From: an uncultured Flavobacterium sp.
GTDB lineage: Bacteria > Bacteroidota > Bacteroidia > Flavobacteriales > Flavobacteriaceae
Direction: 5' to 3'
Length of the DNA: 64,000 nucleotides
NCBI RefSeq assembly: GCF_963422545.1
Contig: NZ_OY730261.1
Coordinates: forward strand, 67,017 to 131,016
In this document: piece by piece, positions 1-8,077 of the stretch
Numbering within the stretch: position 1 is the stretch's first letter
Layout: the number at the start of each line of letters is the position of its first letter
Position numbers and translations under genes: made by a program
Notes under the pieces: model-generated
Databases searched by the model: none
The model's input: the letters and a program-made list of their open reading frames with translations, nothing else
Told to the model about the DNA's origin: nothing

Positions 1-988
1 CGGCAGAAAATCCAATTACTGTCCAGGCAACAGTGTAACGTGTCGCCAAAATAGCCAATACAGCAATCCATTGAAACTGGAATGCTAATAAAAGAATAAC
101 TAATAAAAAGAATAATAATTGTGTGCTAAAGAACAGCCCCAATTGCATTTTATCAAAAAACTTATAATGTTCTGCAGTAGAAACATGTCTTCTTTTTTGA
201 GTAAACCATTCTTTATAAGTTTCCTTTGGTTTTGAATAAGTGAAACTTTCGGGTGTATAAGAAATTGCAGTATTTGACTTGTTTGAAGCTTGATTGATAA
301 ATAAATCGTCATCACCGGAACGAACCTGAATATGATCTATGAAACCATTTACATTAAAAAACTCTTCTTTTTTGTAAGCAAGATTTCGTCCAACTCCCAT
401 GTACGGAAGTCCTATTTTTGCCCACGAAAAATATTGTACTGCTGTTAAAACAGTTTCAAAACGAATAACTTTATTTAATAACGAACGCTCTATTTTTTCA
501 TAACCACCGTAACCCAAAACAATAGTTTTGTTCATTGTAAAGTGCGAAGTCATAGCAGTAATCCAATTTTTTGAAGTTGGGTAACAATCCGCATCTGTAA
601 ATAGCAAGTACTCTTTTTTAGAAGCTTTGATACCTAATGTCAATGCATATTTTTTGTTTCCCCAAAAGGCTTCATTATTTTGTACTTTAACCAGGCGAAT
701 GTTGGAGTATCGTTTTTCGAATTCTTCAAAAACTTCTAGTGTTTCATCGCTTGAAGCATCGTCAATTAAAACAATTTCAAAATCAGGATAATCTTGTTCT
801 GCTAATAACGGGATGAATTTTTTAACATTTTCTTCTTCATTTTTAGCACACACAATTACTGAAACGGGTAGTTTTTTTAATGTAATATCTTGTGGTTTAC
901 TAAAGGCAAATTTTCCAAAAACACCTAAGTAATAGAAAATTTGAATAACAACAATAGCAATAAAGAAGTAAAATAAAGTTATAAGCAT
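1..988 (-). CDS. Glycosyltransferase family 2, membrane-anchored (3' end cut by window edge)
   Basis: Open from an ATG at 988 down to base 1 with no stop, so about 329 residues are visible and the C-terminus lies outside the window. I translated it by hand. It opens with a hydrophobic helix, then a GT-A fold: CAKNEEENV, IDDASSDET, a DxD-type motif in LFTDADCYP, GDDDLFIN as the acceptor-side acidic motif and QKRRH near the membrane. Hydrophobic stretches follow, giving an inner-membrane enzyme with a cytosolic catalytic domain. It should transfer a sugar from a nucleotide-sugar to a lipid or glycan acceptor; the substrate cannot be read from the sequence. It has its own good promoter (1028-1057), so it is not simply the tail of the upstream paiB-like gene. 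Confidence 0.85.
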   Translation of the reverse strand, partial: MLITLFYFFIAIVVIQIFYYLGVFGKFAFSKPQDITLKKLPVSVIVCAKNEEENVKKFIPLLAEQDYPDFEIVLIDDASSDETLEVFEEFEKRYSNIRLVKVQNNEAFWGNKKYALTLGIKASKKEYLLFTDADCYPTSKNWITAMTSHFTMNKTIVLGYGGYEKIERSLLNKVIRFETVLTAVQYFSWAKIGLPYMGVGRNLAYKKEEFFNVNGFIDHIQVRSGDDDLFINQASNKSNTAISYTPESFTYSKPKETYKEWFTQKRRHVSTAEHYKFFDKMQLGLFFSTQLLFFLLVILLLAFQFQWIAVLAILATRYTVAWTVIGFSA

Positions 989-1027
989 CTGATTTTAATG
1001 TCTTTTAATTTCTGAATCTTGCGAGTG

Positions 1028-1057
1028 CAAATGTACTTATGAATTCCTAGATTTCAA
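1028..1057 (-). promoter_or_regulatory. Bacteroidota-type promoter of the glycosyltransferase
   Basis: On the minus strand a TTG (1057-1055) is followed after 19 bases by TACATTTG (1035-1028). This matches the Flavobacterium consensus TTG-N17-23-TAnnTTTG and lies about 40 bases before the ATG at 988. Function is inferred from consensus only. Confidence 0.6.
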
Positions 1058-1071
1058 TGGCTAAAGCCGAT

Positions 1072-1686
1072 TTACTTTCTGCATTTCGACATTTCTTTCG
1101 CAACAGCAATAGCCTGAGGGTTTTCGCTTTTTTCTAATTCCGAAATTATATTTTTATAATTATGATCGTCTCTGTTTTGGGATAGTTTTTTGGTAGCCTG
1201 AATCTCATCAATTTCAATTTCAAAACCAACAATTCCTTTGGCTTCGCGCATTGTTTTTGCCGATAAATTCTCGACACGAACCGGATTTACAGAATTGGCT
1301 TCGTATTTATCGACCAATTTTTTAAGTTGTTCTATAGAAGTTGCTTCATCAACAATCTTAATTCGTCCGTAAACATGTACGGCTATATAGTTCCATGTTG
1401 GTACATTTTCATGATCATACCAAGAGGGAGAAATGTAACTATGCGGACCTGTAAAAACAGCTAAAACCTGATCGTTTTCGGCAAAACCTTCTGCTTGCGG
1501 ATTAAGTTTCGAAAGGTGTCCCTGCAGAATTTCTTTACCATCAGCATTTACTTCAAGCTCAATCGGAATATGAGTAGCACACAATTTTCCGTGAGTTTGA
1601 TTGATCAGAATACTAAAACTATTTTCTTTCAAAAAAGTTCTGATCGATTCAGGATCTTCGTCTTTATATAAGTCAGGTGTATACAT
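1072..1686 (-). CDS. FMN-binding negative transcriptional regulator family protein (PaiB-like)
   Basis: A 204-residue protein of full family length. The opening MYTPDLYKDED and the block HSYISPSWY (82-90) followed by VPTWNY (95-100) are typical of the PaiB/FMN-binding split-barrel family. In Bacillus, PaiB was named for a negative effect on protease and sporulation genes. The family fold is a flavin-binding split barrel like pyridoxamine-phosphate oxidases, and a direct DNA-binding role is poorly established. No helix-turn-helix is visible. The next gene on the same strand, the glycosyltransferase, has a separate promoter, so this is probably a single-gene unit. The family call is secure and the function uncertain. 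Confidence 0.85.
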   Translation of the reverse strand: MYTPDLYKDEDPESIRTFLKENSFSILINQTHGKLCATHIPIELEVNADGKEILQGHLSKLNPQAEGFAENDQVLAVFTGPHSYISPSWYDHENVPTWNYIAVHVYGRIKIVDEATSIEQLKKLVDKYEANSVNPVRVENLSAKTMREAKGIVGFEIEIDEIQATKKLSQNRDDHNYKNIISELEKSENPQAIAVAKEMSKCRK

Positions 1687-1703
1687 TGTTTTGCTTTTTC
1701 AAT

Positions 1704-1771
1704 TGTCACATTGAGCGAAGTCGAAATGTTTTACAGTCAGTAAAGGACTTCGACTTCGATCAGTCTGACAG
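1704..1771. repeat. Inverted repeat with TGAGCGAAGTCGAA core
   Basis: The left arm begins TGTCACATTGAGCGAAGTCG and the right arm is a near-complementary copy (ACTTCGACTTCGATCAGTCTGACA region), with about 20 bases between. A single arm of the same element occurs at 52706-52730. It lies between murB and the paiB-like gene, and could form a stem-loop in the paiB leader. Confidence 0.6.
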
Positions 1772-1822
1772 TTTCTATTAAAATTAGTGAAAAATAAGTA
1801 TAATTTGTGACTATTTTTTCTT

Positions 1823-2836
1823 CTAAATCACATTAACTTCTGCTTCAATATGAATTCCGAAAGTTTCAAAAACTGTTTTCTGAACATCTTTCGAAACCGC
1901 TAAAATTTCCTGTCCCGTTGCATTTCCGTAATTTACTAAAACCAAAGCCTGATTTTTATGAACTCCGGCATCGCCAAAACGTTTTCCTTTAAATCCTGCT
2001 TGCTCAATTAACCAACCCGCCGGAACTTTTACTTCAGTTTCCGAAACTTCATAATATTTCATTTCAGGGAATTTCTGATGGATCTTTTCAAAATCAGATT
2101 TTAATAAAATTGGGTTTTTAAAGAAACTACCACTATTTCCCAGTTCTTTTGGATCTGGTAATTTACTTTGTCTAATGGCAATTACAGCATTACTCACATC
2201 TTTTAAAGTTGGGTTTGTAATGTTGTTTTTAGCCAATTCAGCTGTAATATCTCCGTATGAAGTATTGATTTTATGATTGCGTTTGGTCAATTTATAAATT
2301 ACAGATATAATGATATATTGATCTTTAACTTCATTTTTAAAGATGCTTTCTCTGTATCTAAAATTGCATTCAGCGTTGATGAAAGTTTTCAATTCCCGCG
2401 ATTCAATGTTTATAGCTTCGCAAGAAATAAAAGTATCTTTTATCTCCGTTCCGTATGCGCCAATATTTTGAATTGGAGTTGTTCCAACATTTCCCGGAAT
2501 CAGGGACATGTTTTCTAAACCTCCAAAATTATTATCGATTGTCCACAATACGAAATCGTGCCAGGTTTCGCCAGCCTGACTTTCTACCCAAACAGAATCG
2601 TCATCTTCTTTGATGATTTTTTTGCCTTTTAAATCAATATGAATTACCAAAGCGTCAATATCTTTAGTTAAAAGCATATTACTTCCGCCTCCTAAAATAA
2701 ATTTTTTCTTGTTTTTGTTTTCTGCTAAAATGGTTTTTAGTTCTTCAACCGAATGAACCGCAACGAATTGTTTTGCGCTGGCTTCAATGCCAAAAGTATT
2801 GTAGTTTTTTAAAGAAAAATTGGATTGGATTTCCAT
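1823..2836 (-). CDS. murB: UDP-N-acetylenolpyruvoylglucosamine reductase
   Basis: Second committed step of peptidoglycan precursor synthesis: NADPH-dependent reduction of UDP-GlcNAc-enolpyruvate to UDP-MurNAc in the cytoplasm, with FAD. The 337 residues match the type I (E. coli-like) enzyme. Visible landmarks are the FAD-binding GGGSNMLL (49-56), IPGNVGTTPIQNIGAYG (about 113-129), FRYRESIFK (159-167), GNSGSFFKNP carrying the proton-donor serine (Ser237), and the C-terminal EAEVNVI with the conserved Glu333. The ATG at 2836 gives the usual N-terminus. It stands alone, away from any mur or dcw cluster. A TACTTTTG element at 2891-2884 (minus strand) is a plausible -7 box. Confidence 0.97.
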   Translation of the reverse strand: MEIQSNFSLKNYNTFGIEASAKQFVAVHSVEELKTILAENKNKKKFILGGGSNMLLTKDIDALVIHIDLKGKKIIKEDDDSVWVESQAGETWHDFVLWTIDNNFGGLENMSLIPGNVGTTPIQNIGAYGTEIKDTFISCEAINIESRELKTFINAECNFRYRESIFKNEVKDQYIIISVIYKLTKRNHKINTSYGDITAELAKNNITNPTLKDVSNAVIAIRQSKLPDPKELGNSGSFFKNPILLKSDFEKIHQKFPEMKYYEVSETEVKVPAGWLIEQAGFKGKRFGDAGVHKNQALVLVNYGNATGQEILAVSKDVQKTVFETFGIHIEAEVNVI

Positions 2837-2883
2837 AAATAAAAGGCTTTTTGAATCCCGAAACTTTGGGATAATTCTGAGCT

Positions 2884-2891
2884 CAAAAGTA
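2884..2891 (-). promoter_or_regulatory. Putative -7 element of murB
   Basis: TACTTTTG on the minus strand, matching TAnnTTTG, 48 bases before the murB ATG. No TTG lies at the right distance upstream, so support is partial. Confidence 0.35.
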
Positions 2892-3045
2892 AGGATTATA
2901 ATTTATTTGAGTTAGATTTTGGTAAAATATCGAGTTGAAATTTTAATTCCTTTTCAAATGCTTTTAATAAGTTTTCGTAATGAAAAATTTTCAATTTCGT
3001 AATTCAATTTTTACATTAACCTCATAGTATTGATATTTTCTTTTG

Positions 3046-3053
3046 TATGTTTG
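3046..3053 (+). promoter_or_regulatory. Putative -7 element for the lipoprotein gene at 3082
   Basis: TATGTTTG matches TAnnTTTG and sits 28 bases before the ATG at 3082. It overlaps the upstream in-frame ATG at 3043, which argues that translation starts at 3082. Confidence 0.4.
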
Positions 3054-3081
3054 GTTCCCTTTTACTAACAAAACCAAATCG

Positions 3082-3912
3082 ATGAAAGTAGCCTTTAAAA
3101 CATTATTTTTTTTAATTGTAATTTTTCAATTTCTCAGTTGTAATAAATCAAAAGCAGAAACGGCAATAAAAAGTGAAGTAAGTAAAGATTCCATTAAGGA
3201 ATCCAAACTTGCTGTCAACAATCCTGTAAAAGAAGATTTTTCTTTTCCGGTTGATAGTACTTTGCCAGTTAAAATTATTCAGCTGGCAACATTTCATTAT
3301 GATGAAATTGAAGAAAATTATGATAAGAAAACTTGGTTTGGTCTTTTTAAAAACAATAATGATTATTCGCTTTCAGAAACTAAAGTGGCTTTTAAACGTG
3401 TAAACGATCCTATAATTGATGATAATGAGGAAGATAAAACAGGTTGGGAAGTTAGTGCTTCGGTAAAAGATACTTGCGTGATTTTAATTGAGAAACTTCC
3501 TTATTTTGTTGACGGAAATATATCAAGTGTCAAAATACCGGAGAATATTTATCCTGAAGAAAGTTTTAAATTTAATTTCAAAGGCATCGAATATACTTTG
3601 TTTGCAACAGGAAAAAAGAAAAAAGAAGCACCAGATTCTGATTGGATTGTAGTTTCGAATTATAAATTATACCTAAAAACTGTTGTTGATGGGAAGGAAA
3701 CTACAGAACTCTTGGTCGCCAAGAAAAATTTTGACGACCAAATGATTAAAATAATTTTTGGTGGAGATCTTGATGATGATAATAAATTAGATTTAATTAT
3801 TGATACTGCCAGTCATTATAATGCTTCGAGCCCAACGCTGTACTTATCAAAACCTGCTGAAAAAGGAAAAGCAATTAAGCCTGTTGGAGTTTTTACTACC
3901 GTAGGCTGTTAA
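3082..3912 (+). CDS. Lipoprotein of unknown function
   Basis: A 276-residue protein from the ATG at 3082. An in-frame ATG at 3043 exists, but it would put extra residues before a good lipoprotein signal, and a -7 box overlaps it. The signal is MKVAFKTLF, a hydrophobic run and a lipobox ending FLSC (Cys at about residue 20). The mature part is acidic and Lys-rich and has no motif I can name. The stretch IIFGGDLDDDNKLDLIIDT near the C-terminus looks like the short Asp-rich calcium-binding pattern (DxDxD) found in FG-GAP/dockerin-type loops. The gene is convergent with the aminotransferase downstream, 12 bases apart. Function unknown. Confidence 0.75.
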   Translation: MKVAFKTLFFLIVIFQFLSCNKSKAETAIKSEVSKDSIKESKLAVNNPVKEDFSFPVDSTLPVKIIQLATFHYDEIEENYDKKTWFGLFKNNNDYSLSETKVAFKRVNDPIIDDNEEDKTGWEVSASVKDTCVILIEKLPYFVDGNISSVKIPENIYPEESFKFNFKGIEYTLFATGKKKKEAPDSDWIVVSNYKLYLKTVVDGKETTELLVAKKNFDDQMIKIIFGGDLDDDNKLDLIIDTASHYNASSPTLYLSKPAEKGKAIKPVGVFTTVGC

Positions 3913-3924
3913 GTATTTTGGGCC

Positions 3925-5025
3925 TTATTTTAGAGCGGCAATAAATCGTTGCATATCTTTCAAAGTTCCTATTGTAATTCTGGTCCATTTTCCGTTTTCT
4001 TCATAGATTCTGGTTCCTTGAATATTATGATCTTCCAATTGTTTGAAATAATCTTTTTTATAATTTTCTAAAGAGAAATAAACGAAATTTGAGTAAGACG
4101 GAATACAGGTTAAATTTAGTTGAATAAGTTGATCTATCGTATATTTTTTTACTTCTTGATTTGTAACATATACTTTTTGAATGAAATCCTCATCATTTAA
4201 GGATGCCATTGCAGCTGCAGTTGATACAACACTAACAGACATATTTGGAGTTGACTTCAAGGTGTTAATTTCATCGATTGTTGATGAATGTGCAATCGCA
4301 TAACCAACGCGAGCGCCCGCCAAACCATACATTTTTGAAAAGGTTTTGGTAATAATAATGTTTTTATTCTCTATAACCAGATCGCTTAAGGATTGTTCTT
4401 TTGTAAAATCGATATAAGCTTCGTCAACAAAAACGATTGCTTTTTTTGAGGCTTCATTTATAAAAGAAACCAATTCTTCTCGATTGCAAATTGTTCCTGT
4501 TGGGTTATTAGGATTACAGATATAAATCATTTTAGTTTCTGAATCAATAGCTTTCAACATGGCAGGTAGATCATGTTTTTTATCTTTGGTTAATGGAACC
4601 ATGATTTTCTTAAGTCTTAATTTTTCATAAGGAGCGGTCCAATAATCAAAAGTGGTTTCGGCCATTATAAAATTGCCTTTTTTGGATGCCGTGTATTGAA
4701 GTACTAGATCTAAAATTTCAGTTGAACCTGCGCCTAATGTAATATTGTTGTCTGCAACATTATTTTTTTTAGCAATGAGGGTGATTAATTCTGGCCAAAG
4801 TTTCCAGCCGTATCGATTACTGGTATTAACAGTTTTTGTCATTGCAGCACGAGCTAACGGAGACGGACCATAAGGGTTTTCATTTGATCGAAGTAATACT
4901 GGAGAATCATCAAAATCGGGTAAAATGAATTCTTTGGTGGGATTTGCAAATGTTTCAAATTGACAAAAGCCTAATCCTATCGTGCCTAAACCTATTTGTT
5001 TTAACCAATTTCTTCTGTTATTCAT
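3925..5025 (-). CDS. PLP-dependent aminotransferase, histidinol-phosphate aminotransferase-like, Tat-exported
   Basis: A 366-residue class I/II aminotransferase of the HisC type. PLP-site landmarks are NPNNPTG (171-177), DEAY (201-204) and the Schiff-base lysine Lys231 in TFSKMYGLAGAR. The N-terminus MNNRRNWLKQIGLGTIGLG is a twin-arginine signal (RRNWLK followed by a hydrophobic run), so the enzyme is predicted to be folded with its cofactor and exported to the periplasm or the inner-membrane face. That makes a role in histidine biosynthesis unlikely, and no his genes are nearby. The substrate is unknown; an amino acid or phosphono-amino acid in the periplasm is possible. The family call is secure and the export inferred. 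Confidence 0.85.
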   Translation of the reverse strand: MNNRRNWLKQIGLGTIGLGFCQFETFANPTKEFILPDFDDSPVLLRSNENPYGPSPLARAAMTKTVNTSNRYGWKLWPELITLIAKKNNVADNNITLGAGSTEILDLVLQYTASKKGNFIMAETTFDYWTAPYEKLRLKKIMVPLTKDKKHDLPAMLKAIDSETKMIYICNPNNPTGTICNREELVSFINEASKKAIVFVDEAYIDFTKEQSLSDLVIENKNIIITKTFSKMYGLAGARVGYAIAHSSTIDEINTLKSTPNMSVSVVSTAAAMASLNDEDFIQKVYVTNQEVKKYTIDQLIQLNLTCIPSYSNFVYFSLENYKKDYFKQLEDHNIQGTRIYEENGKWTRITIGTLKDMQRFIAALK

Positions 5026-5211
5026 CTCTGTTTTAGATTAAATTAAACAATTTTCTACAACAGTATGACGTTGAGATGTAAGAAAAGTTACAAGGTGAAT
5101 AGAATATGGTTTTTTACCGCAAAGTACGCAAGGTTTTTATCTGTTTGGATGTTCAGCAAATACAAAGTTCGCAAAGCTTTGTCTAAATAACCTTGTGAAA
5201 AAAAAACATAG

Positions 5212-5231
5212 CCCAAGGTTTTAACCTTGGG
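5212..5231. repeat. Perfect palindrome CCCAAGGTTTTAACCTTGGG
   Basis: Ten-base arms with no spacer, nested inside the larger ACCGCAAAG element. Confidence 0.8.
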
Positions 5232-5258
5232 ATGTATATCGTGATAAATTCATTGTGT

Positions 5259-5279
5259 CCCAATGGTTGAAACCATTGG
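5259..5279. repeat. Hairpin CCAATGGTT-GAAACC-ATTGG type
   Basis: CCCAATGGTTGAAACCATTGG forms a stem CCAATGGTT / AACCATTGG around a GA loop. Its architecture resembles the neighbouring palindrome 28 bases away, and both are nested in the same larger repeat. Confidence 0.75.
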
Positions 5280-5334
5280 CTATATTTACCATCTTTGGGA
5301 GCTTTGCGTAAATCTTTGCGGACTTTGTGGTTAA

Positions 5335-6384
5335 TTATTTTGAAAGCAACTCATGATATTTATCTGCAATTACCTTCATATTAATATCGTAATTCGCGTT
5401 TTCTTCTACAAATTTTCTGTTTTGTAAAATAGCATTATTTCGAGATTCGGTATTTTCGAAAGACCAAATAAGTTCTTCGGCCAGCATTTCGATATTATCA
5501 ATTTCAATTAACTGTCCGTTTTCGCGATGTTTGATCCAGCTTTGATTTCCTGCAATATCCGAAACTACCGGATAACAACTGCAAGCCATTGCTTCAAATA
5601 AAGATGCCGAAACGCCCTCTGTAATTGGCATACTTATATATATGTTCGATTGTTGTAACAATTTAGGAAGTTCAGTATTCGGGATTCTTCCTGTGAAAAT
5701 TACTTTGTTTTCGATTTGTAATTCCTTGGCTAAATCTTTTAAAAATTGCAATCGTGTTCCGTCACCAACAATGGTCAATGAAAAGTCGATTCCTTTTTGG
5801 TTAAGAATTGCAAAAGCTTTCAAAATAGAATCATGGCAGTATTCCGGTTGCAAAGATCGTGTTACAATAGCTTCAATTTTATTCGAATTATTAACAGAAG
5901 AAGAGAAAAGTGATAAGTCAATTCCTTTTGGGATGACCAGAACTTTATTCATATCGACACCAATTGCTTTCATCGAAATCGTCATTACAGGACCCCAGGC
6001 GTGAATTAAATCAGCTTTTTTGAAAGCATGTTTCTGAATGATTTTCTTAAATGGTAATAATACAGAACCTTCAGGCCATAAATCAGTTCGGCCTTGCTGT
6101 GCAACCGCAATTGGATGCATGCCTGAAATTGCAGCAAGAAAACCATAACTGGTCGTTCTTTCGGCAATAATCATGTCAGGTTTTTCTCGTCGAATTGTTT
6201 TTCGAATAGAAATAGGAGAGAAGGCGTATTCTAAAATTCGTTTGAATCTATTAAGTTTCGAGTTATTTGGAGTTTGAAGTTCCCAAGTGCAGATTTCAAA
6301 ATCGCCAAATTCTTTCAGGCCTTTCATCCATGTAATGGCATCAGCACGATAAGATTCTCCCAGAAAAAGTATTTTTCTTTTCAT
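5335..6384 (-). CDS. Glycosyltransferase, GT4/GT1 family (GT-B fold)
   Basis: A 349-residue protein from the ATG at 6384 (MKRKILFLGES). An in-frame ATG at 6435 lies exactly at the end of a 39-base inverted repeat and is unlikely to be used. The second half carries the GT4 nucleotide-sugar motif: VIFTGRIPN, then PITEGVSASLFEAMAC (about 255-270), which holds the EX7E pair, and PVVSDIAG. The N-terminal half has the looser acceptor domain. It is a soluble or peripheral cytosolic enzyme with an unknown acceptor. It is co-oriented with the DUF2461 gene upstream, but the inverted repeat separates them. Only the family-level call is supported. Confidence 0.85.
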   Translation of the reverse strand: MKRKILFLGESYRADAITWMKGLKEFGDFEICTWELQTPNNSKLNRFKRILEYAFSPISIRKTIRREKPDMIIAERTTSYGFLAAISGMHPIAVAQQGRTDLWPEGSVLLPFKKIIQKHAFKKADLIHAWGPVMTISMKAIGVDMNKVLVIPKGIDLSLFSSSVNNSNKIEAIVTRSLQPEYCHDSILKAFAILNQKGIDFSLTIVGDGTRLQFLKDLAKELQIENKVIFTGRIPNTELPKLLQQSNIYISMPITEGVSASLFEAMACSCYPVVSDIAGNQSWIKHRENGQLIEIDNIEMLAEELIWSFENTESRNNAILQNRKFVEENANYDINMKVIADKYHELLSK

Positions 6385-6396
6385 TCGATGATTTTT

Positions 6397-6435
6397 TTGC
6401 CACGAATTACACAAAATTTGTGTAATTCGTGGCAA
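6397..6435. repeat. Perfect inverted repeat TTGCCACGAATTACACAAA
   Basis: Arms of 19 bases (6397-6415 and 6417-6435) are perfect reverse complements with a one-base spacer. It is the shortest member of a family whose longer forms lie at 7919-8068, 53915-54014 and 57707-57811, always next to gene ends. Confidence 0.9.
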
Positions 6436-6451
6436 CCTTTTTATAATTTTT

Positions 6452-7129
6452 TTAAAATTCGTCAGTATCTAAAGCACGATTGATGAATTCGTTTAATGGT
6501 TTTAAAGCGATTAATTTCTTGCTCATTTTGGCAACAAAATCTTTTTGAGTCACTTCAGAAATATCATATTTTTGAGTTGTGATAAAACTTTTCAATTTTA
6601 AAAATTCAATTGCCGGATGTTCTTTTTCGTAACCTCTAGGTGGATTTTTAAGCGAATTGGTTTCGGTTACTTCCAAACTTCCGAATTCTTTTTTGAAGTT
6701 TTTGTCGGCTAAAATAGCTTCCAGATCATCATGGAAAAAAGCAATTTCTTTACGTACTTTTTTTAAATCATCTGCCTCAGGCGAATAAAATCCTCCCGCA
6801 ATAAAACTGGCGCCATTTTCTATATGAACATAATATCCTGCACGGTTTAAGCCTTTAGTTCCGCAAGACATCCAAATGCCAAGATGTGCTTTATAAGGAG
6901 ATTTGTCTTTAGAAAATCGAATGTCTCGATTGATTCTGAAAGTACAGTTTTTAACTTCCAGTAATTCTAATGACGGATCAAGAGGTTTCATCACATCCAG
7001 GAAATCACTAACTAATTGTTGATAGTCTTTTTTGAAAACCTCGTATCGTTTTTTGTTGTCCTGAAACCAATCTCTGTTGTTGTTTCTTTTTAAATCGTCT
7101 AAAAATTGCAATGATTCTTTCGTTAGCAT
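6452..7129 (-). CDS. DUF2461 / TIGR02453 family protein
   Basis: A 225-residue protein of normal family length. Recognisable pieces are the opening LxFLxDLKxNNxRDWFxxNKxRYE, the central FRINRDIRFSKDKSPYKAHLG and the ENGASFIAGGFYSPE segment, which define this conserved family. No biochemical function is established for the family that I can state with confidence. It ends 67 bases before the glycosyltransferase ATG and starts 10 bases after the rhodanese-thioredoxin gene ends, so these two are probably co-transcribed. Confidence 0.88.
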   Translation of the reverse strand: MLTKESLQFLDDLKRNNNRDWFQDNKKRYEVFKKDYQQLVSDFLDVMKPLDPSLELLEVKNCTFRINRDIRFSKDKSPYKAHLGIWMSCGTKGLNRAGYYVHIENGASFIAGGFYSPEADDLKKVRKEIAFFHDDLEAILADKNFKKEFGSLEVTETNSLKNPPRGYEKEHPAIEFLKLKSFITTQKYDISEVTQKDFVAKMSKKLIALKPLNEFINRALDTDEF

Positions 7130-7139
7130 ATTCGTTATA

Positions 7140-7838
7140 TTATTGCAGTTGTTTTTTTAAGTCTTGTTCGCTGATGTAACCAATCAATTTTTTTTGTACC
7201 GCTTTGTTTTCATATAAAACCATAGTAGGAAGCTGGTCAATTTTCATTTGAGTTGCCAAGGTTTTGTTTTTGTCAACATCAATACGAATGATAACCACTT
7301 TGTCAGCCATTTCTTTTTGCATTTTCAAAAGATACGGTTCCATTTGTTTGCATGGGCCGCACCATTCAGCGTAGAAATCAATTAAAACTTTTTTGTCTGT
7401 ATTTAATAAATCATTAAAATCATTCATTGTCATTCCCACTTGAGCTGTAGAAGGATTAGATAATCCCTCTGCATTCCATTTCATGATTCCTCCTTCTAAT
7501 TCATAAATAGTAGTAAAGCCTAATTCATTTAGTTTTGCAGCCGCTTTTTTACTTCTTCCGCCACTTAAGCAATAAACAAAAACGGGTTTTGATTTATTGT
7601 AACCAGCTACTTTTGTAGTGAAATCATCACTATTCCAGTTTATATTTACGGCATTGTTAATATGTTCTGATTCGAATTCTTCAGGAGTTCGAACATCAAG
7701 TATTTGAGGATTTTCGGTTGTTTTAATTTTCTCAGCAAAATCTTTCGGAGCAATTTCCTGAAAAGAATTATCTTTCTTTTCGTTGCAAGAAATTAATACA
7801 ACTGAAACTATTAGTAATAAAAATTTAGGAAATCTCAT
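7140..7838 (-). CDS. Rhodanese-thioredoxin fusion lipoprotein
   Basis: A 232-residue protein from the ATG at 7838; the in-frame ATG at 7883 would precede a clean lipoprotein signal (MRFPKFLLLIVSVVLISC, Cys18). Residues about 25-125 are a rhodanese domain with the persulfide-forming cysteine (Cys90) in VYCLSGGRSKKAA. Residues about 135-232 are a thioredoxin domain with the redox motif WCGPC (159-163). Both catalytic sites are intact. A lipid-anchored periplasmic protein that couples sulfur transfer or cyanide/persulfide handling to thiol reduction is inferred. Thioredoxin-like partners such as the trxB product at 47556 act in the cytosol, so an electron donor across the membrane would be needed. 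Confidence 0.9.
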   Translation of the reverse strand: MRFPKFLLLIVSVVLISCNEKKDNSFQEIAPKDFAEKIKTTENPQILDVRTPEEFESEHINNAVNINWNSDDFTTKVAGYNKSKPVFVYCLSGGRSKKAAAKLNELGFTTIYELEGGIMKWNAEGLSNPSTAQVGMTMNDFNDLLNTDKKVLIDFYAEWCGPCKQMEPYLLKMQKEMADKVVIIRIDVDKNKTLATQMKIDQLPTMVLYENKAVQKKLIGYISEQDLKKQLQ

Positions 7839-7918
7839 GAGACTGAATTTTAAAATATAATTGCTAAAGTAGTGATTTTTCAATTTTAGAGTTCATAATA
7901 GAAAGTGAAAAAAATAGT

Positions 7919-8068
7919 TTGCCACGAATTCCACAAATTAGCGCGAATTTTTTAAATAGCTGTTTACTGTCTAGCTTTGACAAAGTTCAAAACTTTGTCA
8001 AAGCTTAAATCTGCGGCTACATTATTTTAGACAAAGAAAATTCGAGAAAATTTGTGTAATTCGTGGCA
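7919..8068. repeat. Long TTGCCACGAATT inverted repeat with a nested hairpin
   Basis: The outer left arm begins TTTGCCACGAATTCCACAAA and the outer right arm ends TTTGTGTAATTCGTGGCAA. Nested inside is AGCTTTGACAAAGTT / AACTTTGTCAAAGCT (7973-8005), a perfect 15-base stem with a 3-base loop. A related hairpin lies at 16774-16804. It sits between recF and the rhodanese-thioredoxin gene. Confidence 0.75.
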
Positions 8069-8077
8069 AAAAAAATC

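Larger units (their letters stand above)
5115..5335. repeat. ACCGCAAAG-family inverted repeat, interrupted by two smaller hairpins
   Basis: Most of the 309-base gap between the Tat aminotransferase and the next glycosyltransferase. The left side begins TTTACCGCAAAGTACGCAAG and contains CAAAGTTCGCAAAGCTTTG. The right side has AGCTTTGCG, ATCTTTGCGGACTTTG. The element has been split by two separate hairpins (5212-5231 and 5259-5279). No coding region is seen. Sister elements lie at 16327, 26343, 31453, 31641, 38706, 48551 and 63907. Confidence 0.7.

Noticed and set aside
6385..6435. Extended start of the glycosyltransferase at 6435
   Set aside because: The added residues come entirely from the TTGCCACGAATT inverted repeat; the family start is MKRKILFLGES at 6384.
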